Assembly (NCBI GenBank): GCA_942493055.1
Contig: OW818680.1
Coordinates: 2,976,001-3,040,000, forward strand
DNA: 64,000 nt
Direction: 5' to 3'
From: CAIZQW01 sp942493055
GTDB lineage: Bacteria > Verrucomicrobiota > Kiritimatiellia > RFP12 > UBA1067
The translations under genes were made by a program, and so were the position numbers. Under the pieces are notes generated by a model. It ran no database searches, was not told the origin of the DNA, and worked only from the letters and a program-made list of their open reading frames with translations. How positions within the stretch are numbered: position 1 is the first letter of the stretch; every line of letters starts with the position of its first letter. This document shows positions 7,935 through 17,700 of the stretch, piece after piece.

Positions 7935-9251
7935 TTATTTCGCCCACACTTGCCGGACCGTCACGCCGTTTGCCGTGGCCAGGGCTTCGCAGGCGTCATG
8001 CTCGGGCGAGCGGGTGATCACCTCGCCCTTGTAGAGGCCGAGCTTCACCGGCACCTCGCCATAGGGCGTCTTGACCTGCTCGAAGCGGCGCTCCAGCATC
8101 TCGCGCTGCACAGGGTAATACCGGATGCCGAAGGTGGTCGTGCCCTTAAAAATCGTCTCCCGCAGCGTTGCGGCACGTCCTTCCGGCGCCAGCACGCTGA
8201 GCACAAGGCCCGCACGACCCTTCTTCATAACCACGGGCGTCTGCCAGACATCCAGCGCGCCCTGCTCCAGCAGCACCGGGACCAGCGAGGCAATCCACTC
8301 CGGATTGCAATCGTCCAAGTTGGCTTCGAGGACAAGCAAGGCTTCGCCTGCTTGAAACTTGAAACTTGAAACTTGAAACTTGGGACACTCTGATTCCTGA
8401 ACCCTGCCCCCTGATGACTGATCACTGATCACTGATGACTGATCACTGATCACTGACATCAGCGTGGCGCGCAAGACGTTCGGGCGATGGTTCAAGGTGC
8501 GACGGCCAAAACCGAAGCCGCTCTTCTCAATGACCGTCTCCTCCGGCACCTGCTCCAGGCATCGCGTCAAGACCCGCAGCAGCGCTGCGGCTGTCGGCGT
8601 GACCAGCTCAAAGGGCTCGTCAGTCTGGATGATGCGCATCCCGGCCAGCAGCTCTTGGGTGGCAGGCGCGGGATTGGGCATCTCGCCATGAGCGCAGGAG
8701 ATCGTGCCGACACCCGCCGGGAGCGGACCGCAGGAGACACCGCACACCCCCAACTGTTCCAGGGCCAGGCAGGAGCCGACAATGTCCGCAATAGAGTCCC
8801 AGGCGCCCACTTCATGAAAGTGAACCGTCTCAAGGCTCTTGTTGTGGATCTTCGCCTCAGCCTCGGCCAACGCGCGGAAGACCGCGAGCGCCCGCATGCG
8901 TGTCGCCTCCGAAAGCGACGAGCCTGTCAGCAGCGCCTCAATCTCCTTCAGCCCCCGATGGTGATGCTCATGGTGCGCATGATGGTGCGCATCCGGCCAG
9001 TTGTTGGACTCAGGACCCAGGACCCCGGACGCAGGGCTTAGGACGCCGGACGCTGGACACTGGACCGTGAGACGCAGGCCGTTCAGGCCGGCGGCGGAGG
9101 CCGCCTCGCAATGGAGATGAAGCTGTTCAGGAAAGAAGGCGTTCAGCGTCTGCTCTATCGCCTGCAGATCCGCGCCAATCGCAGCCAAGGCCGCGAGCAT
9201 CATATCGCCGCTGGCGCCTCCGACACTGTCCAATCGAATGTATTTTTTCAT
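7935..9251 (-). CDS. larC: Nickel-pincer cofactor biosynthesis protein LarC
   Basis: 438 residues. LarC is the CTP-dependent nickel insertase that completes the nickel-pincer nucleotide cofactor of LarA-type lactate racemases and epimerases. MKKYIRLDSVGGASGDMML is the family N-terminus. A His-rich segment DAHHHAHHEHHHRG is the usual metal-binding loop. ETVHFHEVGAWDSIADIVG and PNPAPATQELLAG are also diagnostic. ATGA at 9248-9251 couples its start to the stop of the debranching enzyme. Two stretches are unlike the family: a PASGVLSPASGVLGPES region (encoded about 9001-9065) and a VISDQSSVISDQSS...FQVSSFKFQ region (encoded about 8340-8465), both made of intergenic-type repeats in frame. larE lies 9 kb away on the same strand; larA and larB are not in the window. 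Confidence 0.93.
   Translation of the reverse strand: MKKYIRLDSVGGASGDMMLAALAAIGADLQAIEQTLNAFFPEQLHLHCEAASAAGLNGLRLTVQCPASGVLSPASGVLGPESNNWPDAHHHAHHEHHHRGLKEIEALLTGSSLSEATRMRALAVFRALAEAEAKIHNKSLETVHFHEVGAWDSIADIVGSCLALEQLGVCGVSCGPLPAGVGTISCAHGEMPNPAPATQELLAGMRIIQTDEPFELVTPTAAALLRVLTRCLEQVPEETVIEKSGFGFGRRTLNHRPNVLRATLMSVISDQSSVISDQSSGGRVQESECPKFQVSSFKFQAGEALLVLEANLDDCNPEWIASLVPVLLEQGALDVWQTPVVMKKGRAGLVLSVLAPEGRAATLRETIFKGTTTFGIRYYPVQREMLERRFEQVKTPYGEVPVKLGLYKGEVITRSPEHDACEALATANGVTVRQVWAK
8342..8460. repeat. Repeat DNA inside larC (second insertion)
   Basis: Contains consecutive CTTGAAA heptamers (8349-8384) and TGATCACTGA-type decamers (8413-8457). These arrays are of the same kind as the intergenic ones at 14661-14697 and 14740-14780, yet here they preserve the larC frame. 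Confidence 0.85.
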
Positions 9252-12200
9252 ATCAGCTTCTTCCAGACGCGCAGCAGTTCTGACATGCCCCAGGCTTGCG
9301 CGCCGCAGCCGCGCGCCTGATGGGGCGCATCGCCGTCGCAAATTTCAGGCGTATGGCAGAAGCAGCCGTTGTTGATGAGCTCGAGCGAGGAGCTGAGCAG
9401 GGAGAGCCCCGCCTCTCGCGCCTCTTCACCATAGACAGCAGAGAGCGCTTCGACATAGAGCGGGAAGGGCCATGTCCAGGCTGTCCCATTGTGGTAGGCC
9501 GGTTTACGGCGGGTGTCCTCGTCGCCGGTGTAGCGTCCCTGATAGGGGCGATGCGGGTCATTGAGCAGCACGCCGTCGCGAAAGACCGACATATCCGCCT
9601 TGACCGGCCGGTCCGCCAGACTCCGGATCGCGCCCGGCACCAGCAGGCTTTCACACGCGCGCACAATGGCCCGTTCCATGGCGCGGTTATGCAGCACGTC
9701 CAGGGTGACCGCCAGCAACTGATTCGGCCGGAGCACATCCTCCTGTTCGGCCTCGCTCGCGGGAAGCCCCGGTTTGGCGCGCAGGCAGTCTGCCAGCCAC
9801 CCTTCAGGCGTCACGAAATAGCGGCGCACAGAATTGGTCGCGCGTTCGGCCAGGGTGATCCAGGAGAGGTCGATCTTGTGCGCCACCAGTTGCACGGCGG
9901 CGATCCACAAGGCCTGGATGTCAATGGGATAGCCCTCGCGCGGCGTCGCAGCCGGATAGTTGGTGTCCATCCAGGTGTAGTGCGGCGGACTGTAGACCAG
10001 CCCGCTCTCCGGATCCATGCGGATGCCGTTGGGGGTGCCGTCGCGATAGTGGGTGACGATGGAGAGCAGCACGTCGCGCAGGGAGCGCTTCCCGCAACTC
10101 AGGTTCAACACGCGCGCCTCATCCTTCAGCGCCTTCATCAGTTCGCCAGCGGCCACGCAGAGCCAGAGCGGCGCATCAGAGGTTTCGCGGTTGGCATCGT
10201 CTTCGCCGCGAATCATGTTCGGCAGGGTGCCCTGCTTCTCAAAGCGGGCAAACTCGCTCAAAATATTCAAGGCCTGCTCATGGTTGCCGGCCGCGATCAG
10301 GCCGCGCAACGCAATCAGCGTGTCGCGCCCCCAGTCCAGAAACCACGGATACCCGGCAATGATTGTGCTCAGCTTGTCGCGTTTGACCACATAGAGCGCC
10401 AACGCATCGGCCACGCCCTCGGCCAGCGGCATCTGACGGCTGATCGCGGGCTTTTCCGCAGCGCCATGGGACTTCGCCTCGAGTGACGACTGCGTCCACT
10501 CGTCGTCGCTCCAGGCCGCGAGCGTCGAGAGGTCGCCGCCCTTCAGCGGCAGCGAAAACCAGCCCGGGCTGAAGAGGTCCCCGGAGCCATCCAGGCCGCG
10601 CTCCTGCTCTTCCGGATGCGGGATCATGTAGAGCCATTCGTGGGCCTTTGTGAATTCCCCGTGTGAAACCTCCATGGAGAGCGGCTCACTCCCCGCCGGT
10701 GAAAAGACAAAACCGTTGTTGTGCGTCTTTGTCGCGCCGGGCCACGCCGCCTCCGGCCCCTTAAACGCCTTGGTGGTCTCATGGAAACTCCGCCATTCAA
10801 TGTCGGGCCGCAGAATGATCGAAAGCTCGTCCTGGGCCTTGATCGCCTCGCCGTGCACATGGCGCATGATCACCAGGTTGACACAGTTGGCGTGCTTTTC
10901 GATCTCCAGGCGGAAGGAGAGCGGAACCCACTGGCCCATGCCGCAGGGCACGGAGAAAAACCACTCGGCGAAACGTCCTGCGGGATCCGCATCAAAATAG
11001 GTCAGGTAGCTCTTATTAATCTCTTGCGAGTAGCCGCGATAGTTGAGCCAGGCCCGGCAGCGCGTCCAGAAGATCCGTTTATCCACCGGCACGCTCGGAT
11101 GGGGGTTCACCGCCAGCATACAGTCGTACTGGCTGCGGATGTCGCCCCAGGCCATGCGCACCTGCGCCATGGCGCCCGCGCCATTGGAGAGGACCGCGTA
11201 GGCGCCCACCTGGTCGCGCACCTGACGGCCGGAGAGGCGCGTCAGCATGCTGGCGCGATCCCCGGGCGGCAAGATCAGAACTGTGGAGGCCTGGCGCTGA
11301 ATGCCCTTCGGCGCATAGACTGCAGTGTGCAGCGTGCGCCGTTGCGAAAAGGTGCCCTCGCCCGAATAGGGCGGCACCGCGAGGAAGGCGCCCCAGGTGT
11401 TGTCATCCAGATGCACGGCTGTTTCAAGGCTGATGGTGCGGTCGCCCTCTTTCAGCGTGGCTGAAAAGGCATACGGCGCGCGCACCCAGAGCAGATTGCC
11501 AGAGGGGATCATCACCTGGCGGCGCGTATCTTCAGGCCAAATCCACGTGGCACACCGCGGCATGCCGTGGTTCGTGCGGGCGCAGAAATTTACAGGGTCA
11601 GCAGTCATCGACGCGCCCAGCTTGTCAGGGTCGAACTCCTGCGCAAGGCCGTCTGCACAGGATTCCGCCAGCGCCAGGCGCACCTTCATCGCCATGAGAT
11701 TGCGCCGCCGCGTCGCGAGGACCGTCGGTTCACTCGGGGCGGGATCCGCCAGCGCGCTGTTCAAATATTCTAAATCGCCCGCATCATGCGTCAAACAGAC
11801 AGCCTGTCCCGGCCGCAAGGTCAAGGCAGCGGCATGCAAGGGGTGCGCTTCGCCCGTCAGCAGGTCCCACGTATTCGACAGTTTAAAGGCGCCCCTGTCC
11901 CAGTGCGCTGTCACGTCATGCTGACAATCCAGATTCACCAGCACGAGCAATGAGGCGCCCTGCTCCGGGTCGATCTCGCGCAGGACGGCCAGGAAGGCGC
12001 CCGCGCCCTGCTGGATCAGGCGCAGCCGCGAGGGGGTGCCGAAGGCGGGATGGATCGCGAGCAGCGTCGTGAGCCGGAGGAGTTCGTGGACTTGATGGTG
12101 CTCGGCCGACCAGTTGAGCGGCGAAGCGCCGTGGACGTCGATCCGCTCGGTCGCGAACCACTCGACGCCATTGGTGATGCCGAAGGAGCCCTGATGCGAG

Positions 12201-13504
12201 AGCAAGGCTGAAAGCGCGGTGCGCATGCGCGCAAAGACGGGTCCGCCTCGCGCGGCCAGGCGCATATTGTCGTGCGTCTCTGCAAAATGGATCAGCGGCC
12301 CGCATTTTTGCGCGAGCGCGATCGCCTGCGGCAGATACCACTCCAGGGCTTCACGCCCGTCGGTCTGGAAGAGTTCGGAGTAGGCCCAGTCCAAGTTGGC
12401 TTCGCCGATCAGTTTCTCAGTGACCGCCAAGCTGCCGCCGAGGCCTTCGAGCAGGAAGACGCAGCAGGGATACTCCTCCCGGACGCGCGCCACAATATAC
12501 GCCCACGTCTCCACCGGGATCATGTACCCCGCATCACAGCGGAAGCCGTCGACCCCCTGGCGGCACCAAAAGATAAAGACATTCGCCATATACGCACGCA
12601 GCCGCGTATCCGTGTAGTCCAGCTCCACGAGATCGGCCCACGTCACGCCCCAGGCTCCAGGCGAGACGAATTCACCGTCCGGCTTGCGATGATACCAGTC
12701 CGGATGATGGGTCTGGAGCGTGGCCGCCCAGCCCGTATGATTGGCCGGCAGGTCGAGGTAGAGGTAGCCCGCGCGACTGTGCACCGCGTCCGCCAGCTCC
12801 TTGAACTGGTCCAGCGGCGAGGCGTGCGTGTCAAAGTCCGCCAGCCCGGGATCGACCGAGAGAAAATCAAGCGCGGCAAAGGGCGAGCCATACCGTCCCA
12901 TGCGGCCATACGTCGTGGGCGTCGGATGGATCGGCAGCAGTTGCACGATACGGAAGCGCATCGCACCCATGATGTGGTCCAGCTGGCCTATCACCCCGCG
13001 AAAGGTGCCGGAGGGCGGGATCACGGCATACCCGCGCGCATCGAGCGCGGCTTCGTGGCCCTGGGTGTCCGCGCAGCTCGGATTGCTGTGGAGCGCCTCG
13101 CCGAACTGGCGCACAAACACCGTATAGATCGTGTTGGCGGCGGCCGTGTGCGCCGGCTCGACCTTGATGCGCAGATTGTCGCCCTCGGGCCACTGCGGCA
13201 ATGTCTTGCCCTGTTCAAAGAAACAGGCCTTGCCGGAAAAGATGCCGACCTCGGTCAGCGGAATGCGCACACGGAAGGTCCCGGGCTCTGTCTCCTGCAT
13301 CGGGACATCGTGCCAGTCATGGGCCAGCGGGGCTTCACCGGATTCGGTGTGGGCAATAATTTCCTGGCGGCGCACAGCGGCGCGCCCGATGTTTGTGCGG
13401 AACACGGCACGCCCCTTGCGGGCGCGCTTAAGCTGTAATGTGATCTCAACCAGATCACCAGCCCACTTTAACAGAAAATCACCTGGAGTCGGATATTGGT
13501 GCAT
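9248..13504 (-). CDS. Bifunctional glycogen debranching enzyme: GH13 domain fused to amylo-1,6-glucosidase (GH133-like)
   Basis: 1418 residues. The N-terminal half is an alpha-amylase-family barrel: GVDGFRCDAGYM (about residue 320, nucleophile Asp), FLLEGLGG (about 351, acid Glu) and HFAETHDN (about 408). The C-terminal third is a GDE_C type (alpha/alpha)6 domain: WFLDWGRDTLIALRGL (about 1055), TPREGYPIDIQALW (about 1190) and YHNGTAWTWPFPLYVEAL (about 1338). The two-domain order is that of eukaryotic debranching enzymes, in which the first domain transfers maltosyl units and the second removes the alpha-1,6 glucose stub. In most bacteria these are separate or different proteins. No signal peptide is seen, so a cytoplasmic role in glycogen breakdown is likely. 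Its stop overlaps the larC start by four bases. Confidence 0.88.
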   Translation of the reverse strand: MHQYPTPGDFLLKWAGDLVEITLQLKRARKGRAVFRTNIGRAAVRRQEIIAHTESGEAPLAHDWHDVPMQETEPGTFRVRIPLTEVGIFSGKACFFEQGKTLPQWPEGDNLRIKVEPAHTAAANTIYTVFVRQFGEALHSNPSCADTQGHEAALDARGYAVIPPSGTFRGVIGQLDHIMGAMRFRIVQLLPIHPTPTTYGRMGRYGSPFAALDFLSVDPGLADFDTHASPLDQFKELADAVHSRAGYLYLDLPANHTGWAATLQTHHPDWYHRKPDGEFVSPGAWGVTWADLVELDYTDTRLRAYMANVFIFWCRQGVDGFRCDAGYMIPVETWAYIVARVREEYPCCVFLLEGLGGSLAVTEKLIGEANLDWAYSELFQTDGREALEWYLPQAIALAQKCGPLIHFAETHDNMRLAARGGPVFARMRTALSALLSHQGSFGITNGVEWFATERIDVHGASPLNWSAEHHQVHELLRLTTLLAIHPAFGTPSRLRLIQQGAGAFLAVLREIDPEQGASLLVLVNLDCQHDVTAHWDRGAFKLSNTWDLLTGEAHPLHAAALTLRPGQAVCLTHDAGDLEYLNSALADPAPSEPTVLATRRRNLMAMKVRLALAESCADGLAQEFDPDKLGASMTADPVNFCARTNHGMPRCATWIWPEDTRRQVMIPSGNLLWVRAPYAFSATLKEGDRTISLETAVHLDDNTWGAFLAVPPYSGEGTFSQRRTLHTAVYAPKGIQRQASTVLILPPGDRASMLTRLSGRQVRDQVGAYAVLSNGAGAMAQVRMAWGDIRSQYDCMLAVNPHPSVPVDKRIFWTRCRAWLNYRGYSQEINKSYLTYFDADPAGRFAEWFFSVPCGMGQWVPLSFRLEIEKHANCVNLVIMRHVHGEAIKAQDELSIILRPDIEWRSFHETTKAFKGPEAAWPGATKTHNNGFVFSPAGSEPLSMEVSHGEFTKAHEWLYMIPHPEEQERGLDGSGDLFSPGWFSLPLKGGDLSTLAAWSDDEWTQSSLEAKSHGAAEKPAISRQMPLAEGVADALALYVVKRDKLSTIIAGYPWFLDWGRDTLIALRGLIAAGNHEQALNILSEFARFEKQGTLPNMIRGEDDANRETSDAPLWLCVAAGELMKALKDEARVLNLSCGKRSLRDVLLSIVTHYRDGTPNGIRMDPESGLVYSPPHYTWMDTNYPAATPREGYPIDIQALWIAAVQLVAHKIDLSWITLAERATNSVRRYFVTPEGWLADCLRAKPGLPASEAEQEDVLRPNQLLAVTLDVLHNRAMERAIVRACESLLVPGAIRSLADRPVKADMSVFRDGVLLNDPHRPYQGRYTGDEDTRRKPAYHNGTAWTWPFPLYVEALSAVYGEEAREAGLSLLSSSLELINNGCFCHTPEICDGDAPHQARGCGAQAWGMSELLRVWKKLI

Positions 13505-14475
13505 AAATGTTTTATTATTATGAATAAGGTGCCGTGAAAATGAAAGCCTGTTTTTGTGGTAATGGCTCGGTTTCTGGGGGATGCGAGGTTATTGCATGAA
13601 GCACCCCATGGAAAGGAGCGCGGGCATCTTGCCCGCAGGCAGAGGCGGCCGGGACGGCCACGCTCCCTTCCCGAAAGGAGCGCGGGCATCTTGCCCGCAA
13701 GGAGCCGAGACGGCTCCCGATGACTTTTCGTACAGGGGGACAGACAATCCTTTGCGCGAATATCCAATATCCAACATCCACCTCCGCCAAGGCTACGGCG
13801 GACAGGCGGAATATCCAATATCCAAGGGGAAGGCCCCGTTTCCGATAGGCCGTACAGGGGGACAGACAAGAATGCCCCTCCTCTTTCATGCGGGCGGGAC
13901 CCGCCTACGCCAAAGGCTACGGCGTGGCAGGCGCCCACGCTCCCTTCTATTGCTGCCCTCAAAGGAGCGCGGGCATCTTGCCCGCAAGGAGCCGGAACGG
14001 CTCCCGATGACTTTTCGTACAGGGGGACAGACAATCCTTTGTGTGAATATCCAATATCCAACATCCACCTCCGCCAAGGCTACGGCGGACAGGCGGAATA
14101 TCCAATATCCAAGGGGAAGGCCCCGTTTCCGATGGCTATGGCCGTACAGGGGGACAGACAATCCTTTGTACCCCCAAGACAAATAAAAAAGCCAAAAGTA
14201 TTTTTCACTTTTGACTTTTCACTTGCCACTTAAAAAAAATGGCGGAGATCCGCCTTCGCCAAGGCTACGGCGGACAAGGGGGGGGGATTGCCGCTCTTTC
14301 GCTCACGCTCATCGCTCTCGTCCGGGGTTACCGGACGAGCCTCAAACGGGCGGTCGCTCTGCGCGACTACGCTTGAGCTTTGCGCGCGTTTGTTCGGACC
14401 AAGGTCCTCATCCCCAACATGGACTCCGATTGAGTCTTGGATACATCGCCGGGATCGGGCCTTATACAAAGTAAA
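13505..14475. repeat. 970-bp repeat-dense intergenic region with a ~290-bp direct duplication
   Basis: No gene is visible; the open frames on both strands are repeat translations. A block running from GGAGCGCGGGCATCTTGCCC through CAATATCCAAGGGGAAGG occurs twice, beginning near 13678 and near 13970. Within each copy are a GCGGGCA-TCT-TGCCCGC hairpin, ATCCAATA octamers, CTCCGCCAAGGCTACGGCGG palindromes and a GTACAGGGGGACAGACAA motif. 13874-13985 (112 bp) is identical to 29844-29955. 14312-14410 resembles the palindromic segment found in frame inside argS. Confidence 0.88.
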
Positions 14476-14569
14476 TGGCGGAGAGGGGGGGATTCGGACC
14501 CCCGGTACCGGATTTAACCAGTACGGCGGTTTAGCAAACCACTGCCTTCAGCCACTCGGCCACCTCTCC
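14476..14569 (-). tRNA. tRNA-Ser (anticodon GCU)
   Basis: Class II tRNA reading AGC/AGU codons. Acceptor GGAGAGG pairs with CCTCTCC, discriminator G73, and the CCA end is encoded (14476-14478). The D arm is GCCGAGTGGCTGAAGGC. The anticodon loop TTGCTAA carries GCT at 14533-14535. The long variable arm is a 7-bp stem GTACTGG/CCGGTAC, as expected for Ser. The T arm has a 5-bp stem GGGGG/CCCCC and loop TCCGAAT. Position 55, almost always U (pseudouridine) in elongator tRNAs, is C here. Confidence 0.93.
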
Positions 14570-14760
14570 GCAAACCTTAATTAAATAAGGAGGGGTAGTT
14601 TAGCCAAAAACTGATGGGGGTTCAAGTGCAAACACGATTTTTTCTGAAAAATCGGTTTAAAGTTGAAACTGGAAACTGGAAACTTGATTTTCGACATCAC
14701 CGATGATTTCGATAAACTCGATACTCTCGAAAATACCGATTACTGCTTACTGGTCACTGA
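14570..14760. repeat. Short-period arrays between tRNA-Ser and the SNF2 gene
   Basis: 14661-14697 is a TTGAAACTGGAAACTGG array. 14740-14780 is a TACTGGTCACTGATCACTGC array that runs into the helicase reading frame and supplies its last residues (VSSEQ) and stop. Confidence 0.8.
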
Positions 14761-17700
14761 TCACTGCTCACTGCTGACTGCCCCCTCCTCGTCTTCCAGC
14801 TTCAGCAGGGAGCCGAGCATCTCGTCCGAAAGCTCGGTCAGGGCGTTTTCGCCGTGGCCGATGATCTCCATGGCCAGGGCGGACTTGCTTTCGATCATGG
14901 CGTCGATGCGGTCTTCGAGTGTGCCGTTGCAGATAAACTTGTGCACGAGCACGCGCTGGGTCTGTCCAATACGGAAGGCGCGGTCCGTGGCCTGGTTCTC
15001 AACCGCGGGATTCCACCAGCGGTCGTAGTGGAAGACATGCGTGGCGCGCGTGAGGTTCAAGCCCAAGCCGCCCGCCTTCAATGACAACACGAAAGCCTGA
15101 GGCACGCGTGTCGCCTGGAAGTCATTGACGAGCTGTTCGCGCTGCGCCCGGGGCACGCCGCCATGCAGGTACGGCATGTCGCGGCCGAAGACTTCGCAGA
15201 GGTGCTTCACGAGGAGATGCCCCATGGTCGCATATTGCGTGAAGATCAGCGCGCATTCGTTGTTGGCAAAGACCTCTTCGAGCTGCTCCGTCAGGCGCGT
15301 CAGCTTGCCGGAGGCTGCGCCGAAGCTTTTAGTTTCACTCCGGCTTGGCAAGGACACCTGCGCCCCACCTTTAGATGCCTTTGAACGACCCCTCTTTGCA
15401 GGCTCAAAGGGTGGGGCACAGCTGTCCCCGTCAAGCTGGAATGATCTGGCCTGCGCGCCCAGATATTGCTCGGGATGGTTGCAGATCTGCTTGAGGCGGG
15501 TGAGGGTGGCCAGGATCAAGCCGCGGCGGCCAATGCCTTCGGCTTCCCCGAGTTCGCGATGGAAGGCGTTCAGTTCGTCCTGATAGAGCCTGACCTGTTC
15601 ACGGGTCATCGGACAGTAGACCTTGGCCTCGATCTTCTCGGGCAGGTCGGTGATGATATGTTTGTCGGTCTTCAGACGCCGCAAGATGAAGGGCGCGGTC
15701 ATCCGCTTGAGCCGGATGCGCGCCCCCGGATCGCTGCCCGTCTGAATCGGACGGAAGAAGGCGTCGCGAAAGGCGGTGCGCTTGCCCAGCATGTCGGGAT
15801 TCAGGAAGTCCATCACGGACCAGAGGTCGCCCACATGATTCTCCATGGGCGTGCCGGTGAGCGCCATCCGGTAATCAGCCTTGAGCCCGCGCGCCGCCTG
15901 GGACTGGCGCGTCTCGGGGTTCTTGATGTTCTGCGCCTCGTCCAGCAGAATCCCGGACCAGGCGACCTGCCGCAGGTCAGCATAGTCCCGGTAGAGCAGG
16001 TGGTAACTGGTGAAGATCACGTCGAACTGCGTCATCTCGCGCACAAAGGAGTCGCCATGCCAGCGGCTGGCGCCGTGATGGATATGGCACCGGAGCCCGG
16101 GCGTGAAGCGCTGCGCTTCGCGCATCCAGTTTCCCAGCACGGACATCGGACCGGCCACCAGCGCAGGCCGCTTCTCGCCGCGCTCCTTCTCGTGCACCAA
16201 AAAGGCGAGCGCCTGGATCGTCTTGCCCAGGCCCATGTCATCGGCCAGACACCCGCCGAATCCGCAGGAGCGCAAGTAGACCAGCCAACTGAAGCCGCGT
16301 TGCTGGTAGGGCCTCAGCTCGCCGCAGAAGCCCTCGGGGGGCGGCAGCACGCCGAAGCGATGTTCGTCGCCCGAGAGGCGGTTGAAGAGCGTCTCCACCC
16401 AGCCATGCCCGTGCACCTCGGCAATCGGGAGGCCGTGGCGCTTGGCCTGCGCGCCCAGCGCCAGTTGTACAGCCTGCACCGCAGGCGCTTCGTCCAGGGC
16501 GTCGTGCTTGCCGATGCGGATCGCCTGCTGAATCTGCTTGAGATCCACGACCATCCATGCGCCCCGGAAGTTGACCAGGGGCGCTTCAGAGTCGAGCAGG
16601 CTCGTCAGCTCCTCCTGCGAGACCGGGGCGCCGTTGAAGGTGACGGTATGACGGATATCCACGCGCGCGGCAGGGGCGTATTCGTCGGGCGAGGCCGGGG
16701 CTTCAGCGCCTGAGAGGTCCGGCGCGCCGCTCTCCCCGGGATGGGGCGTGACATCGACCGAGAGGGCGAAGCCGCGCTCAGCTCCGGGATTCCAGTCCTG
16801 GGGCAGCGTCACATCGTAACCGGCCGAGCGCAGCAAGGCGTGTTCAGCGGTCAGGAAGAGATAGGCCTCCACGGTGGTCAGCGCGGCCGCATGCATTCCA
16901 TCGATAAACTCAGCCTTGCCGAGCGGCGGGAAGAGCATGGCCGCCTGCCCCAGCGCCAGAAGCGTGGCTTCAGGAATCAGCGTTTTCTGGGGCGCGTCCA
17001 CGTCGATTTCGAGCAGCCAGCAGGCTTCGGCTGTGGCGGGCGTGCGGAGCGTAAAACGAGGACGGACCTCGCGCTGGCGGGCGCCCTCCACGGGGAAGCG
17101 CCACGCGCGAATCTGCTCCGCCAGCTGGCGCAGCTCGCGCGCCTCTTTCCAGCGAATCGCACGCGATTCGCCGCGCAGGGCCGCGAACCAGGCGTCATGC
17201 GCGCTGTAACAGCGTCCGCGCAGGGCATGCGCCAGCGACAGTGTGGTCACCACGCTGGCGCGCACCAGCCGGTCCACCCAGTCCAGCAGGATGGTCTCGA
17301 CCACAGCGGCCGGAGGTGTCACGGGTTTTGAAAGAAGCGACTCGGCGAAAGCCGACGGCGGCAGGCGGTCGGCAAAGGCGCGGATGCGCGCATCCTCTTC
17401 GCTGTCGATGCAGGGCGACCAGATGGCTTCGAAGCTCGGCGCGGGAGGCGCTTCGCCGACCCGAAGTCCGGGCAGGTAGCGTCCGCGGGCGACCAGGGCG
17501 CCTGCATAGCGGAAGAGTTCAGCAAAGACCATCAGATCTTCAGCCGCGAAGAGGCCCTCTGCCACCTTGCGGTCGTCGATCTGCCCGAGCAGCGCAAAGA
17601 GACTCTTCCAGGGCAGTTTAAGGGCGGTGACCGACCAGGGCGCCTTCTGTGGCTGGGAGGAGGCTGCGAGGTCGCGAAGCTCCTCGGGCAGGAGGAAGGT

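Noticed and set aside
13581..14233. Open frames on both strands of about 60-200 codons in the 13.6-14.2 kb gap
   Set aside because: They consist of repeat translations (for example QGYGGQ, DRRNIQYP), recur in several frames, and have no ribosome-binding site or family resemblance.
15125..15583. Frameshift or pseudogene in the SNF2 gene suggested by the low-similarity stretch
   Set aside because: The frame is open throughout and the stretch is explained by an in-frame palindromic insertion; flanking motifs continue in the same frame.
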